NCBI GenBank assembly: GCA_003996215.1
Contig: QJPP01007522.1
Span: 62,001 to 126,000 of the forward strand
Length of the DNA: 64,000 nucleotides
Source: Jaltomata sinuosa
Lineage: Eukaryota > Streptophyta > Magnoliopsida > Solanales > Solanaceae
Direction: 5' to 3'
Part shown: one piece after another, positions 53,280-64,000 of the stretch
Layout: every line of letters begins with the position of its first letter
Numbering within the stretch: the first letter of the stretch is position 1
The notes under the pieces: generated by a model
What the model saw: the letters and a program-made list of their open reading frames with translations, nothing else
Told to the model about the DNA's origin: nothing
Database searches by the model: none
Program-made: the position numbers and the translations under genes

Positions 53280-55554
53280 CTATGTCTGCTCTGTCTTGGA
53301 AGCCTTCAATTTCTCAATCTGCTTGCGGAGATAAGCCTGTTTCAGTTTTTCTCGACGTGCTGCAACTTGTTCTTGCCTACGTAGCTTGAGTTCTGATGCT
53401 TTTTCCCTTGCTTGACTTGCTTCTTTATGAACTTCCCTGAGAACAGCAATATGCAATGCAAATGTAAGTAGATAAATGCTGTGAACAAATTAAATATAGT
53501 AAGAGAAAACAGACTGATAAAGCAATAATGAACTTATTCGCAAACAATTAACAATAATTTTCTGCACTTGTTACTTAAGTTTAGGGATCAAATTATTTGC
53601 TCAGGTAGAAAGTTACTTCTAAAGCAAACTACCCGAGAAAAGGAACAGAAAAATAAACAAAGACAAGAAGAGGAAGGAGGAGAGGGGTTTCCTTTAAGCT
53701 GACAATCAAGAACAACCTATGATACCTAGGATGTTATAGGACCCAAACTCCCCATCATCAAATTCAGTGTCTTGTAATTTATTTGATTTTGATGAATATT
53801 GTTAACTGTTTCTCTTTTCTATGTTTGTTTATGGGAGCCCTTCTGCGTTTGAGAACATGAGCAAGTACCATTCTGACTATTGATAGGTTCGTAATTCTTC
53901 CATCACAATTGAGTAGATGTTCTATTTTCCAAAAGCTATTAAATACTATAAGCAGAAAGTGCTTGCAACAAATAATGCTATGCACAAAATGAATCACACA
54001 GGCTTATGAGTTACTGCAAAATCTTGCAAACATCTTAAGTAGTGTAAAACACAGGAACTATTTTTTTCTATTCAACTGACCATACAAACAGTAAGCTCAA
54101 AATAGTGTATAATTAGCAATACATACATTACAAAACGCTTATGTTCACTTCGGTCGAATGTGCCAGCTTGGCGGCCAAGTCCTGCAGCTTTTGTGTCTGA
54201 TAGTAGGGAGCCGTCATCATCACCATCTTCATCTCTTGGTTCTGTTTCAGGAATGTCATGCCGCTGAAGCTGCTCAGAGTCTTCCTGCTCTTGGCCCTTC
54301 CGAAAGAAATCAACACAGTACTTCTCTTCCTCCTCCCCGTCAGAAAGCTCACCCCTCACCAGCTTATCATATAACTTAGCCTTTCGTTCTAAGGCAGCAT
54401 AGCTGACTGATCCGTCCTTGATTGCTTTCATCTCAAGCTTATCCCTTAAATGAAGGAGAAAATAGACATGAATTAAGGCTTTATACATTGTCGTGGAATC
54501 ATAATATTAACATCTCATAGAAAGTCATGCATATGACTAAAAATCCTGAAGGTTGCTGAAACCAACTTCTTCTGCAAGGTTGTGTCTTCTCTAATTTAAC
54601 TAAACACTCTCCACCAACCCCTACCTAAAGGTGAAGAAGACTACAAAGTATAGAACTTGATATGGGAAGACAAAGCAATTTGCTACGGGGAGACTGCTGG
54701 CACATACAAACATGATTTGATTCTATAGTATAGAGCTGGAACAACAATTACTCTAGCGATTCAGATAATATCCCTTGGAGGTTTTCTAGCTCACAGGTCT
54801 CATAAGACACCAATATGCTGCCAGAGCAGTCCTCCAGCTCCACCCACTGCTTAACAGTTACGTCTTGAAAAAATATGAATACAAAATGCGTAAACATGTG
54901 CAGTACTTCAGCAAATTATCCCAAAATAAGATAAAAATCCAGTTTTTTCTCATGATTTAATCAATCATAACAAAGTATAAAGTTGACCCTTATTTCGAAA
55001 CCCCACAATTGCATCAAACTATAAAATTCCATGACTGCAACATGTAAGTTACTTCACAACAAATACCAGTCTTAGTTTATCACAGAATTCGATTGCTAGA
55101 GAATGTCAGTTTCCATTCTTTGATAGTATTAAACGATCATTAACCTCAATTATGAAACCCCAGAATCCTGGACAGAAAAATTGAGAACGGGTACTCCTAA
55201 TTAACAACCAAAAATAAGGCAAGGGAAGCAGAAACTATACTTGGCCTCTCTAGCATCAACCCCAGGATTCTTAGACGAAAAGACGTTCTTGGCAGTTATC
55301 TTCTTCTTGGCACGGTGGATCTCCAGATGGGAATAATTTGGGTCAGCAGCAGAAGGGTGGATAGTCTCTTTGGCAACGCGTTTGGCTTCTTCTTGAGATT
55401 TGTATAACTGGGCTTTAAGCTCAAGGATGGAAGAAGCACCAACGCCTTCAATTGGTCGGATCTTCTTGGGCATGATGGTGGATTCCGTTATCCATCCTAA
55501 CGACTCTACGATCACCCTCTTCTTCTTCTCCTTATTCTCCCCTTCTTCCGCCAT
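53280..55554 (-). CDS. Coiled-coil protein, CCDC174-like
   Basis: Three exons, 55554-55241, 54444-54127 and 53436-53280, give 262 aa in phase. Features shared with the CCDC174 family are SSILELKAQLYKSQEEAKR (a helical region near residue 40), the LYDKLVRGELSDGEEEEKY segment, and CVDFFRKG. The middle is acidic (EPRDEDGDDDG), and the C-terminal 50 residues (REKASELKLRRQEQVAARRE onward) form a strongly charged helix. The exon 2 donor is GTATGT after ...KRFVM, which keeps the frame into EVHKEASQ. Animal CCDC174 is a nuclear protein linked to the exon-junction complex; plant function is unstudied as far as I know. The start ATG is the first in frame. Confidence 0.8.
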
Positions 55555-56483
55555 TGATTTCTTGCTCTATGTTGTTCCTTTGCTTCTTCTCGCTGTCCTT
55601 TGGGTTTTGGGTTAGGATTTGAGGACTGGGGGAAAATTCTTGGAGCCTCTATTTGAAATACGACATTTTATAGGGGCTTCCCGAGAAACTTACAATTATT
55701 CTTTTCTTGGGAAAATGGTTAATTTTGCCATTCAATTATTATATTGGCTATTTTATCTTCTATATCATGTATAAAAAGAATATTATTTATTTAAAAATAA
55801 TACATAATTAACTCATAATTTATACATATTATATTTATATAAAAGGAAAAATAACTATCACATACTACTTGATGTGCTGAATTTTATACAAAGCAACTAA
55901 AAACCATCAAACTTAGCATTAGCTACCTACCAAACATGAATTAGTTATGTAAAATTTATCAAAATATATTATAAATTTGTATATAATGTATAATTTAAAA
56001 TAATTGTTTACTATTTAAACAAACTAAATTTTTTTTGTTATATGTTCTCAAATCAGAAAGGAGTGAGAATTTTTCTTCTTCTCCTTTCTAATCATTTTTG
56101 TTGTTGGGTGTTAGATGATGGATAATTTTAATTAAAAGATGAGTGAGATTACAAGAAAGAATGATTTGGAGATGGTTGAAAACCATGAGTTTGTAAAAAT
56201 GTTTAAAAAGGATAGATCCTAGTGGATTTATTTTACCAAGGTAGAGTGACATATCCTAGTTGGATTGTCATGTCGGATGTTATGTTATCAGAAAAAAAAG
56301 GTTGTTAAGTAGGAGGACCTTTGTGGTCCATTGCGCTAACGGCAAGAGTAAGTTTGAGACCAAAATCAAATAGAGGGTATATTTGCTCCACTTCGAATAG
56401 TTTGAGAGTAGTTTTGGCCCTTTTTCGTAAAATAATATATAAATTTATTTGTCGAGTAGACCAAAAAAAAATCAACAAAGTTG
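55555..56483. other. Promoter region of the CCDC174-like gene and spacer
   Basis: AT-rich; no further gene. Part of the AT-rich stretch around 55740-56040 contains long A/T runs. Confidence 0.4.
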
Positions 56484-56555
56484 TGCCCCCATGCAGGATC
56501 GAACTACAGACCTCCAGTTTACAAGACTGGCGCTCTACCACTGAGCTATAGGGGC
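56484..56555 (-). tRNA. tRNA-Thr (UGU)
   Basis: 72-nt cloverleaf: acceptor GCCCCTA/TGGGGGC, D stem GCTC/GAGC, anticodon stem CCAGT/ACTGG with loop CTTGTAA (anticodon TGT), T stem TGTAG/CTGCA, discriminator A. A long T tract about 15-20 bases beyond the 3' end on the minus strand serves as terminator. Confidence 0.92.
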
Positions 56556-57336
56556 TTCTTGCTTGTAAATATTGTATTTATTTCTTTTTCATCTTGTTGG
56601 ATTTTAGGCAAAAAAAATAAAAATAAAAAGAGTGATATTGAAAAGCAAAAAAGAAGAAGAGAGCAGTGAAATCAAGAAAAATGTTTTCAGGTTCTTTACA
56701 TCAAATGTTGTTTGCCTGATTTTTGTTTTTGATTATTGGCTCCTTTTTTTTTCCTTTTACTAAGAGGCAAGCAATAGAAATATGCTACTTTTGTCTGTTT
56801 CATTTTAGTTTGTAGCTTTCTGTTTTTAGGATGGTCTATTTGGACTTTTTGAAATTAATTACTATCAGAGGTAGAGAGGCTATCTCCGAAAGGAAGTAAA
56901 TATAATTAATGGATCTTATATCCCTTGTATGACTACAACTGCTGCTACACGATGAAATGTCAGAACACTGGAAATGAAATACCACTCCAATGAAACCAAT
57001 AACTTTTTCAAGAAAAATTACCTGACAACACTCACCTTAGATCAGTGGCAAGTGCAGAAAAATCAGCAAAGTTCATTTATCATTCAGCAAGATAAGAATA
57101 TGGAGAAAGATTGGAACACATAGAATTAAGCAACATCTCACATTTAGGCAAAGGAAGATTAATGACCAAACGAACCAAAATAGATATAGAAATTACTTGG
57201 TGCTTGTACATAAACCATGTAACCAAGCATTATTCAGTAGATAGATTATATTAGTCCAGACACAGGGAAGTTGAATGTCAGATAACATTAGAGAAGCCAA
57301 AAGATCCACAATGTTCAAGTAAAGTTTCTGAACATT
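56556..57336. other. Spacer between tRNA-Thr and UreG
   Basis: AT-rich spacer including the probable 3' UTR of the minus-strand UreG gene; no gene seen. Confidence 0.4.
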
Positions 57337-60300
57337 TCAGCGCTTCTTATTGCCTGTTGCAAATTCCCAAGCTTGTAAGATTTGGTTTACTATGTCCTCT
57401 ACGCCAACCCCATGCTTCACCTGCAATTGAATCAACACATTCATATTGCATTAGGAATCAATAGATGAAAATGACCCAGGGACATTTTCCTGTGGTGTAG
57501 GCGTGTAGCTAAGCGCAATGAGCAGTATCAACAAACAAACCATCGTCCAATACTGTAACGTGCCTTTTTTTTTAATCGCTAGCACATTTGCACAAGAAAA
57601 TTCCATTCTCACAAATAAAATGTCATTCTTTTCCCTAGTACTTGTCCTTAATAGTAGGCAAATCTTCTGCTGCACCCCTCTCACCTTTTCCTTTTCAGTT
57701 CAAGAAATTTCTATATCAAGGAATGTTATCAAAGAAATCTATATGAACTAGAATATTTGTGTTATTAGGTCACTAAGCAATAAAATTTGATCGCGTCTTT
57801 ATAAATGAAGATTCTGGAGCTTCCCCACCTTCATCAAACAACTTCAAATAGAAGACAAGGGAAATGCCCCAAAGAATCATGAGAAACTAAAAGAGAACAA
57901 AAGATGTATGTCTGACATGAAACAATTTCTTTGAACTGCTGCCTTGTGTCATCGTATAGTTACAATTTAGGAAAGCAAATGTAACATGGAATTCTACATA
58001 GCCAGGGAAAGATTGAAATGACAAACATAAAGCCAATACGACTACTTACACTGCTATTACTATATTCTCTCAAATCGTCAGTCCCAAAGTGACCAAACTA
58101 TTTTGACTAGCATGGGAATTGAGATCAATTTCAAAATGTATTGTTGCAATTATGTTTATCAAATATGAGAAGAGTATAAAGAATTCAAATCAAATGCAAA
58201 TGGTATTACTACGAGTTGATTTTGACCTTTTGGAGATAGAAAATAGTCTATTTAAGAAAAAAGGTCAATCTATAAATTGGACAAAGGGAGTAATTTCTAA
58301 CAAATTCTTGTACAGTTCCAGAATTCACAAGAAAAACCAATGACATTTCGTATCTTCACATCATTGTTTACTCTTTAAATAGAGGAGAGTTGTGACCTGC
58401 AACTTTCTTAGTGCTCACCAGTAACAAACTCTCAAGGAAGTCAAATAAGGCACTTCTATAAAGAATGAATAGTAGTTATGTGATTGGGAGTGTTAATTAT
58501 ATTAATTAAAAAAAATGAATAGGGACCAGAATGTTAATGAACCTGCGCAAAAACAAAAGGACCACCGTCCCGCATCCGAAGTGCATCACGCTCCATGACA
58601 GACAAATCTGCTCCCACAGCTGGTGCCAAATCGGTTTTATTTATCACCTAGTAAGAACCAAATAATAATTTGGTCATGTGCGTACAGAATTTTATAATTG
58701 ATAAATTTAAAAGTCAAACGTGCAACGTAAGAAACATACAAGGAGGTCTGCTTGGGTAATTCCGGGACCTCCTTTTCGAGGAATTTTATCACCAGCTGAA
58801 ACATCTATTATGTAGATTATGTAGTCAGCAAGCTCCCTGCTGAAATTGGCAGCTAGGTTGTCTGCATGGAAGGAAATTTGATTCAATGATGAGAAACCTA
58901 AACTGAAACAGGTTATATCTGATCATAGTGATATCTTGTCTTCTTATCAAACCAAGTAAAGCAGTGATGTCAAGAGGGACATTACTTTACTGAAAAAATA
59001 ACCTTAAATATCCTTATTAGTTTGTGTCAGCAAACAGTTTCTATGACCAATTACCTCCACCAGATTCACAGAGTAGTATATCTGCTTTGTACAAATTAGA
59101 AAGCTCCTCAAGAGGTCCAAGGTTAATGCTAATATCTTCCCTAATAGCAGCATGTGGGCAGCCTCCTGTTTCCACAGCTCGAATCCTTTCCTCCGGCAAT
59201 GCTCCATGTTTTATTAAGAACTCTCCATCTTCTTTTGTGAATATATCATTTGTTACCTACAGAGAAATGTATCTTAACATAGGCAAAAATTCATTCTATA
59301 TCTTAAAACGAAAAAAGTGAAGATTGAACATAGACTTGGAAAGTAATCAAAGAGCTTAGAAATTTCTGAACACCAAAGACATGCTTTCACATAACTTATA
59401 TCCTGTCAAACTAACAAATGTCTAGTAAAGTCCCCTAAAATTTTGTTCAAAGTTTCTGCAGATGTCAACCCGTGATGTGTAGGAAGGGGTTCTTAATGAT
59501 GAAAGAACAAGAACATGACCTATTCAGATAATCTTCAAAGGCAATTGTAGAATAAAGAATGATGTTATATTCCCTTGAATGACTCAATCAAAAGGCTAAT
59601 TGCACATAATTGCATCTTCATCTAGAATTTATAATGATGAGGTAGAGAAAGATATGGAAAAACATCAATTAAACTTCAGCTTTGTACTTCAAATGGCAAG
59701 GGGAATCCTCAAGTTCCAAACAATTGGCAGACTAACACTCGTTCACGAAGTAATTATGTAATTATGGCAAAAGAAAGATATCATTTGGTGGTACATACTG
59801 CTGCAAGACTGTATTTTTCCCTTAAGAGTTTACATAATGCCAGCATTAGCGCGGTTTTCCTGCATATGAAAGAACATTTAGTCCCTTAAAATCTCAACAC
59901 GTTCAACCAAAAATTTACAAGCTAATTACACAAGATTCAAGAAAGAAACTAAGTGTGGAAGAAAAGGAATAACAAAAACTAATACTATACAATAAAATTC
60001 AATTCACTACAGTACATTATGAAACTTGAACTGAAAAGGAAAATGCACGTGCACACGAACAGACTCACTCACACACAAAGATATGTGTCTAGTGTAACAC
60101 TTGTCTCTTATATGCAGGGTTCTAAAGATACAACTTTTTATCTATAAAGTTGGTCCATTTTACTTGGGTTGCTGCAGCTGAAAGAAAATCCTACTTATAA
60201 CAGATACTAAAAGCTACTCAATGTCATCCTCCCCCTTCTGCTCTCATTTCTCAAAGATCACATTTTTCTTCTCACTCTTATCACCCTGTTCAGCAGTTAC

Positions 60301-61236
60301 TGCTCATTCCTTCCCCAAAGAAAAGAAACAGAATAGTTCCATTTTCCTCCGTTAAAGCTCAAATGATATAAATCATATGGAAAACACTAAATAAGAAATA
60401 AGAACAAGGAGTCTTTATATCAAATTACTGAGGTCCTCGTTTCAAAAATACGTAGCCTGGGGCTTTACCAAGACTAACTAATAAAAAGCCTAGGACCGAA
60501 ATATTTAATTCCGGGGTTTCCATTGCCAATAAACCAATAAATGGTGCTCTATCAGAAACAAGATTCAGTCTCTACAAGCCGACGGCAGAGAATTCCTAAG
60601 GCACAAGTGCTATTAAATATTACAACTAGTCAATGAATGCACACAAGAGATAAGATCAAATTCAATAACATAGGATAAGAGTCTGAGCTAAAATCTTGCA
60701 TACACCATAAACACAAGAATGGTGACAAATGTAAAATTATAGTCACTACTGTCAATTTAAGAACTATGAGACAGACTAACGTCAAAATTTGGTTAGTGGA
60801 AGCAAATACTGAAAACCCTTTTACATCCAAATATGCAGACATAATTTATGAAAATTGGAAATGTAAATTATAAAATTGAGGGGAAAAGAAGAAATTATAC
60901 CCAGTACCAACAGGGCCACCAATTCCAATAGTAAAGGCTCTTTCATTGAAATTCCTGTCAGTAAGTGGAGGTGCCCTTCTGCTAAAGTAGCCAGGTGAGT
61001 ATATAGGTTCATGAGAATGAGGAGCCAGCCCATCATGGCTATGGTATACTTTCCCATCTGCTCCTACCCATGATGTTGCTTTTGTGTCCCTGGTTACAAA
61101 TTAAACCAACTAATTAATCAAGAATCAACCCAAAAAAAAATGAGAGAGCAAGTTTGTACTCATGGCTATGGTCATGATGATGATGGTGATGGTGGTCATG
61201 GTCATGGTCATGCATATGGTGATCTGAAGAAGCCAT
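57337..61236 (-). CDS. UREG: Urease accessory GTPase UreG
   Basis: GTPase that energises nickel insertion into apo-urease together with UreD and UreF in the cytosol. Seven exons, 61236-61160, 61089-60901, 59859-59799, 59256-59055, 58861-58740, 58647-58543 and 57420-57337, give 279 aa in phase. The N-terminal 25 residues are very rich in histidine (MASSDHHMHDHDHDH and on), a metal-binding extension found in plant UreG. The P-loop GPVGTGKT is at 84-91, split by intron 2. The nickel-binding motif CPH is at 142-144 (ETGGCPHAAIRED), the conserved ESGGDNL follows, and the guanine-specificity motif NKTD is at 220-223. The start ATG is the first before the His tract. Intron 2 (about 1 kb) is the largest. 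Confidence 0.95.
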
Positions 61237-61470
61237 TTGAGTTGTTGGGAGAGTGGAGATTCTCACAGTTACAGTGGAGAGATACGATTCCGAATCTACC
61301 GCTACATAAAAATATTCCTTTAATTATTTATCGGGAATAGTTTAGAGAAAAAGAAAATCTCAAATGGTGGTCCTTTATATTTAAGAGTTAGTTTAATCTT
61401 GCTCCTTCAAATGTGGTTGTGAACTAAATTGGTCCTTTTATTTTTTCAAGAGGTAGGTGTTTTTTAAGAG

Positions 61471-61605
61471 GAGAGCACGTTATTAACACGAGGAACAATG
61501 TCAATTTAGAGTTGAATATTGGTTGTTGGATAATTTTCAAGAATAGAGTATGTTATTAACACGGAGAATAATGTCAATTTAACGTTGAATGTTGAACATG
61601 ATCAA
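61471..61605. repeat. 73-bp direct duplication
   Basis: 'gttattaacacgaggaacaa tgtcaattta' at 61479 is repeated as 'gttattaacacggagaataa tgtcaattta' at 61552, so the two copies lie 73 bp apart with a few substitutions. Confidence 0.75.
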
Positions 61606-61804
61606 AGTGTACACTTTTTATAGAAATAAAATATTATTTTGTTCATAATGATACTTGAAGGACAAAGATAAACTTATTACTAAAAATAAGGGACCGTGTG
61701 TTGCAAAGTTATTATCTTGCTAGAATTCCCTTCACTATGGAGTTTTTTTGGAGGGATTCTGTTGAAAGACTACTACCCGTTTGACCATTCATTTTATTTT
61801 GGGA

Positions 61805-62090
61805 TACTTATTTGGCCATAAAAAATATCAAATTTAACTTTAAGTTGTATTTGGGATTTTAGAAAACACGTCAAGAGGTTTCACTTTTTAATTATTTTTT
61901 TTCAAAAAAATCTAAATTTTTTATTTTCATAAAATAACCCATTTAAATAATATTGCATGTTCAAAAAAAAAAAAACATTTGAATGCTAAATATTAACTCC
62001 GAATTAATTCCAACTCCAACTCCAACTTCAAAAATTTCAAATAAAGTGAATATATTTTTTATTTTCATGGCCAAACGCCTACTACATTTT
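61805..62090. mobile_element. Putative foldback MITE ('gtttggcca' type)
   Basis: Left side TTTGGCCATAAAAAATATCA, right side TTTTTATTTTCATGGCCAAA; these are inverted. The interior is A/T-rich with 'caactccaactccaacttc' on the right. A clear target duplication is not visible. Confidence 0.6.
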
Positions 62091-62147
62091 CAATATTTTA
62101 GAATTCTGATAAATGAGCCTTTTGAGTTTTAACCTTGTGCATTATTT

Positions 62148-62275
62148 ATTTAATTTTTTAAATTGCGGGTAGGGAAGGGGAAATAGGGGAGGAGATTACA
62201 ATGTGGGAATCGAACCCTCATCAATAAAATGAAAGTCTATGAACTAACTGAGCTACTAAGATCCTCATAACCTCC
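62148..62275 (-). mobile_element. tRNA-derived SINE
   Basis: On the minus strand: 'ttagtagctcagttagttca' (A-box region), 'gagggttcgattcccacatt' (B box), then 'aatctcctcccctatttccc' and a tail rich in A. The head resembles a tRNA but cannot form a full cloverleaf. Confidence 0.68.
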
Positions 62276-62617
62276 CTTAAGTTCTTATTCTAACAAATTG
62301 TAGTTCGCAAATTTAGCTTGAAAATATGACATCATTTTAAATTATTCATAAATTAATATTTATATCCTCACACAATACAAACATGATGAATACTCTAATC
62401 TATGTACAGGAATACATTCTCCAACCATCATAAAACTACCTAATAATCACTCTTGAGAAATCTAAAAATCACATTTCATGTTTAGGGAAGGAGGAATAAC
62501 TAAATAAGTTCCTCCTCTGTTATGACTTATGATGCATTCACATATTTGGTGCCTCAAATAAAAATACACCAAATTCTAGTACATACAAATAGTTTCCAAA
62601 AAAAAACATGAAACATT

Positions 62618-63023
62618 TCAGGTTTGTTGAAATAATTTGTTGAGAACATTGTTTCTAGAAAAGAAAGTCCCAAGTGCATTGCTTTTCCTTCCTGACTCAG
62701 TTCTGATAATCATCTTTTGGTCATCACTTTGAGGAGGAACAACTATTTCCAGTACTTGGGGTGTAGTAGTCATAGTAGTTTCATTATTTTCAAGATTAAT
62801 GACCCCTTGCTTTTGTATGTATTCCCATTTGTCTTGGAAAAGATAGAAAAATCCCATGAATGAGATTTGTGCTGTAAAAATTATTGTCCAAAGGTTTATT
62901 GGCTTAGATGTTCTTTCATGGTAGGCATTTAAGCCTGTGTAAGTGTTGATAATTCCTGCCAAGCATATTGTTGTACCAAGTAACCAATGGAAAAAGTACC
63001 ATACACTTCTTCCTTTACTCCCC
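62618..63023 (-). CDS. Cytochrome b561/DOMON-domain protein, last exon (partial)
   Basis: C-terminal exon of a CYBDOM-type protein, which transfers electrons across the plasma membrane and usually begins with a DOMON domain. The exon opens after a CTGCAG acceptor and reads GSKGRSVWYFFHWLLGTT; the His in YFFHW is the expected heme ligand. Two hydrophobic segments (VWYFFHWLLGTTICLAGI and LWTIIFTAQISFMGFFYLF) are the last transmembrane helices, and the phrase FQDKWEYIQKQGV is family-typical. About 70 polar residues follow, without a known domain. The preceding exons are not found in the window, so they lie beyond its right edge across a large intron. Confidence 0.82.
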
Positions 63024-63029
63024 CTGCAG

Positions 63030-64000
63030 TCCAAAAACAGTTCATAGTTAGGTTAGACTTAACAACAACAACAACAACAACATAGCCAGTGTAACCCTAT
63101 AAAGTGGGGTCTGGACATGGTAGAATGTACGCAGGTCGTACCACTACCTTAGACGTAGAGAGATTGTTTCTGATAGACCCTCAGCTCAAGAATAAACAAT
63201 CCAAGGCAATATATATAGAGAACAAAATAACTGAAATAAAGAAAGACATGACAAATTACTATAGATAACCTGACAAATCACCATAACATACTTCATAACC
63301 GAAGTGTAAAAGAGACCATAGATAATAACCAAACTCAAAGGACAAGCAAGTAGAAGAGTAATACTACGACTAATAATATGACTACTCGTATAGAAGAATA
63401 AGCGAGACAATGCTCAACTATCTAACTACCACCCTACCCTATTATAATCCGTGTCCTCCATATATAACCTCCTGTCCAAAGTCATGTCTTCGGTTAGTCT
63501 TAAGTTAAGTAGAATTTCACAGCCCCCTACCATCACCCACTCCAATATTACATGGGTTAGTTATGAGTACTAGATACTAGAGATGTGTCTAAATAGATAA
63601 AGACATCAAGATTTAGAGTCGAAATAGTCAAAATGTGTGTGATCGATCTCTCATTATATGTATTGAATAAGTAATGATTTCAGTTGAATCATAAAATTCT
63701 TTAGACTCGTTTATGTGTCTAGACACTACAATTTTAGAGTATCTGAATGTATCATACAACATACTCATATTGACATTATACTTGTATCGGTACAAAAGGC
63801 TTAAAGGTGCGACCTAACGGTCAACAAAGTGATTTAAAGACAGTAGTGTGAATTGCTATACATTTTGAATAAGTACTGATTGAACCACATAATCCCCTAG
63901 ATCCTCTATGTGTCTATGTAGCTGCAAGCTCTAGAGTACTTAAATATATCTTTCAATGTACTCATGTTGACATTATACATGTTCACTATATGTACTAAAG
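63030..64000 (-). other. Intron of the b561 gene (to the window edge)
   Basis: Non-coding by inspection: AT-rich sequence and a TS-type SINE. The 3' half contains related strings 'ctagatactagagatgtgtc' and 'gtgtctagacactac' but no clear array. The upstream exons are not seen. Confidence 0.5.
63061..63188 (-). mobile_element. TS-type SINE with (TTG)7 tail
   Basis: Minus strand: 'gagctgagggtctatcagaa', 'acaatctctctacgtctaag', 'gtacgacctgcgtacattct', 'gaccccactttatagggtta', then seven TTG repeats (written AAC at 63061-63081 on the + strand). This is the best-preserved TS copy in the window. Confidence 0.82.

Larger units (their letters stand above)
61237..62140. other. Spacer between UreG and the b561 gene
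   Basis: Contains the UreG promoter, a 73-bp tandem duplication (listed) and a foldback-like element at 61805-62090 with ends related to 'cgtttggcc' (listed). No gene. Confidence 0.45.

Noticed and set aside
62148..62275. A fourth tRNA gene
   Set aside because: It has A- and B-box-like parts, but the acceptor and anticodon stems do not pair; it is followed by a SINE body, so it is called a SINE.
63186..63410. Hydrophobic open frame that might be an upstream b561 exon
   Set aside because: It does not contain the conserved His or family phrases of cytochrome b561 and lacks good splice borders; it is judged to be intron.

Overview
This is a 64 kb stretch of nuclear genome from a flowering plant. 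The genes have many short introns with GT..AG borders, several products carry chloroplast transit peptides, and the spacers are AT-rich and packed with small transposons. The repeats point to Solanaceae: SINEs that end in (TTG)n like the tobacco TS family, Stowaway elements with a CTCCCTCCGT terminus, and hAT- and Mutator-type MITEs. I cannot fix the genus from sequence alone. Nothing suggests bacterial, viral or organellar DNA.

Layout. 1-10 kb: a plastid ketoacyl-ACP synthase gene (KAS I, 7 exons), then a 1.7 kb Mutator-like element. 10.5-16.7 kb: the replicative helicase subunit MCM3 (16 exons) behind two E2F-type promoter sites. 18.3-27 kb: a tandem pair of NAD(P)-binding Rossmann genes (TIC62/At2g34460-like). 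The first has a transit peptide. The second has lost the ATG of that exon and probably starts in exon 2. 27.8-31.1 kb: two arabinogalactan-peptide genes facing away from each other across a repeat-rich spacer; a third copy lies at 48.1 kb. 32.2-35.1 kb: an intact one-exon CC-NB-LRR resistance gene. 36.4-38.3 kb: a one-exon PLS-type PPR gene. 39-42.8 kb: a tRNA-Thr, a solo LTR and a SINE. 42.9-44.3 kb: a WRC-domain nuclear protein on the minus strand. 44.3-53.2 kb: mostly repeats (SINEs, hAT elements, a long CGACCC-like array, a LINE remnant, a palindromic Mutator MITE), with a tRNA-Arg, the third arabinogalactan peptide and a C2-domain pseudogene fragment. 53.3-55.6 kb: a CCDC174-like coiled-coil protein. 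56.5 kb: a second tRNA-Thr. 57.3-61.2 kb: the urease accessory GTPase UreG. 62.6 kb to the edge: the last exon of a cytochrome b561/DOMON protein that continues outside the window.

The genes are independent transcription units with unrelated housekeeping, defence and cell-wall roles; there are no operons. Only the Rossmann pair and the arabinogalactan-peptide trio are linked by duplication. I found no convincing new biological system. The most useful observations are the start-codon loss in the second Rossmann copy, a possible fossil antisense exon in the PPR leader, and several transposons whose boundaries are defined by target-site duplications. Exon borders were read by eye from splice sites and reading phase, so they are predictions.
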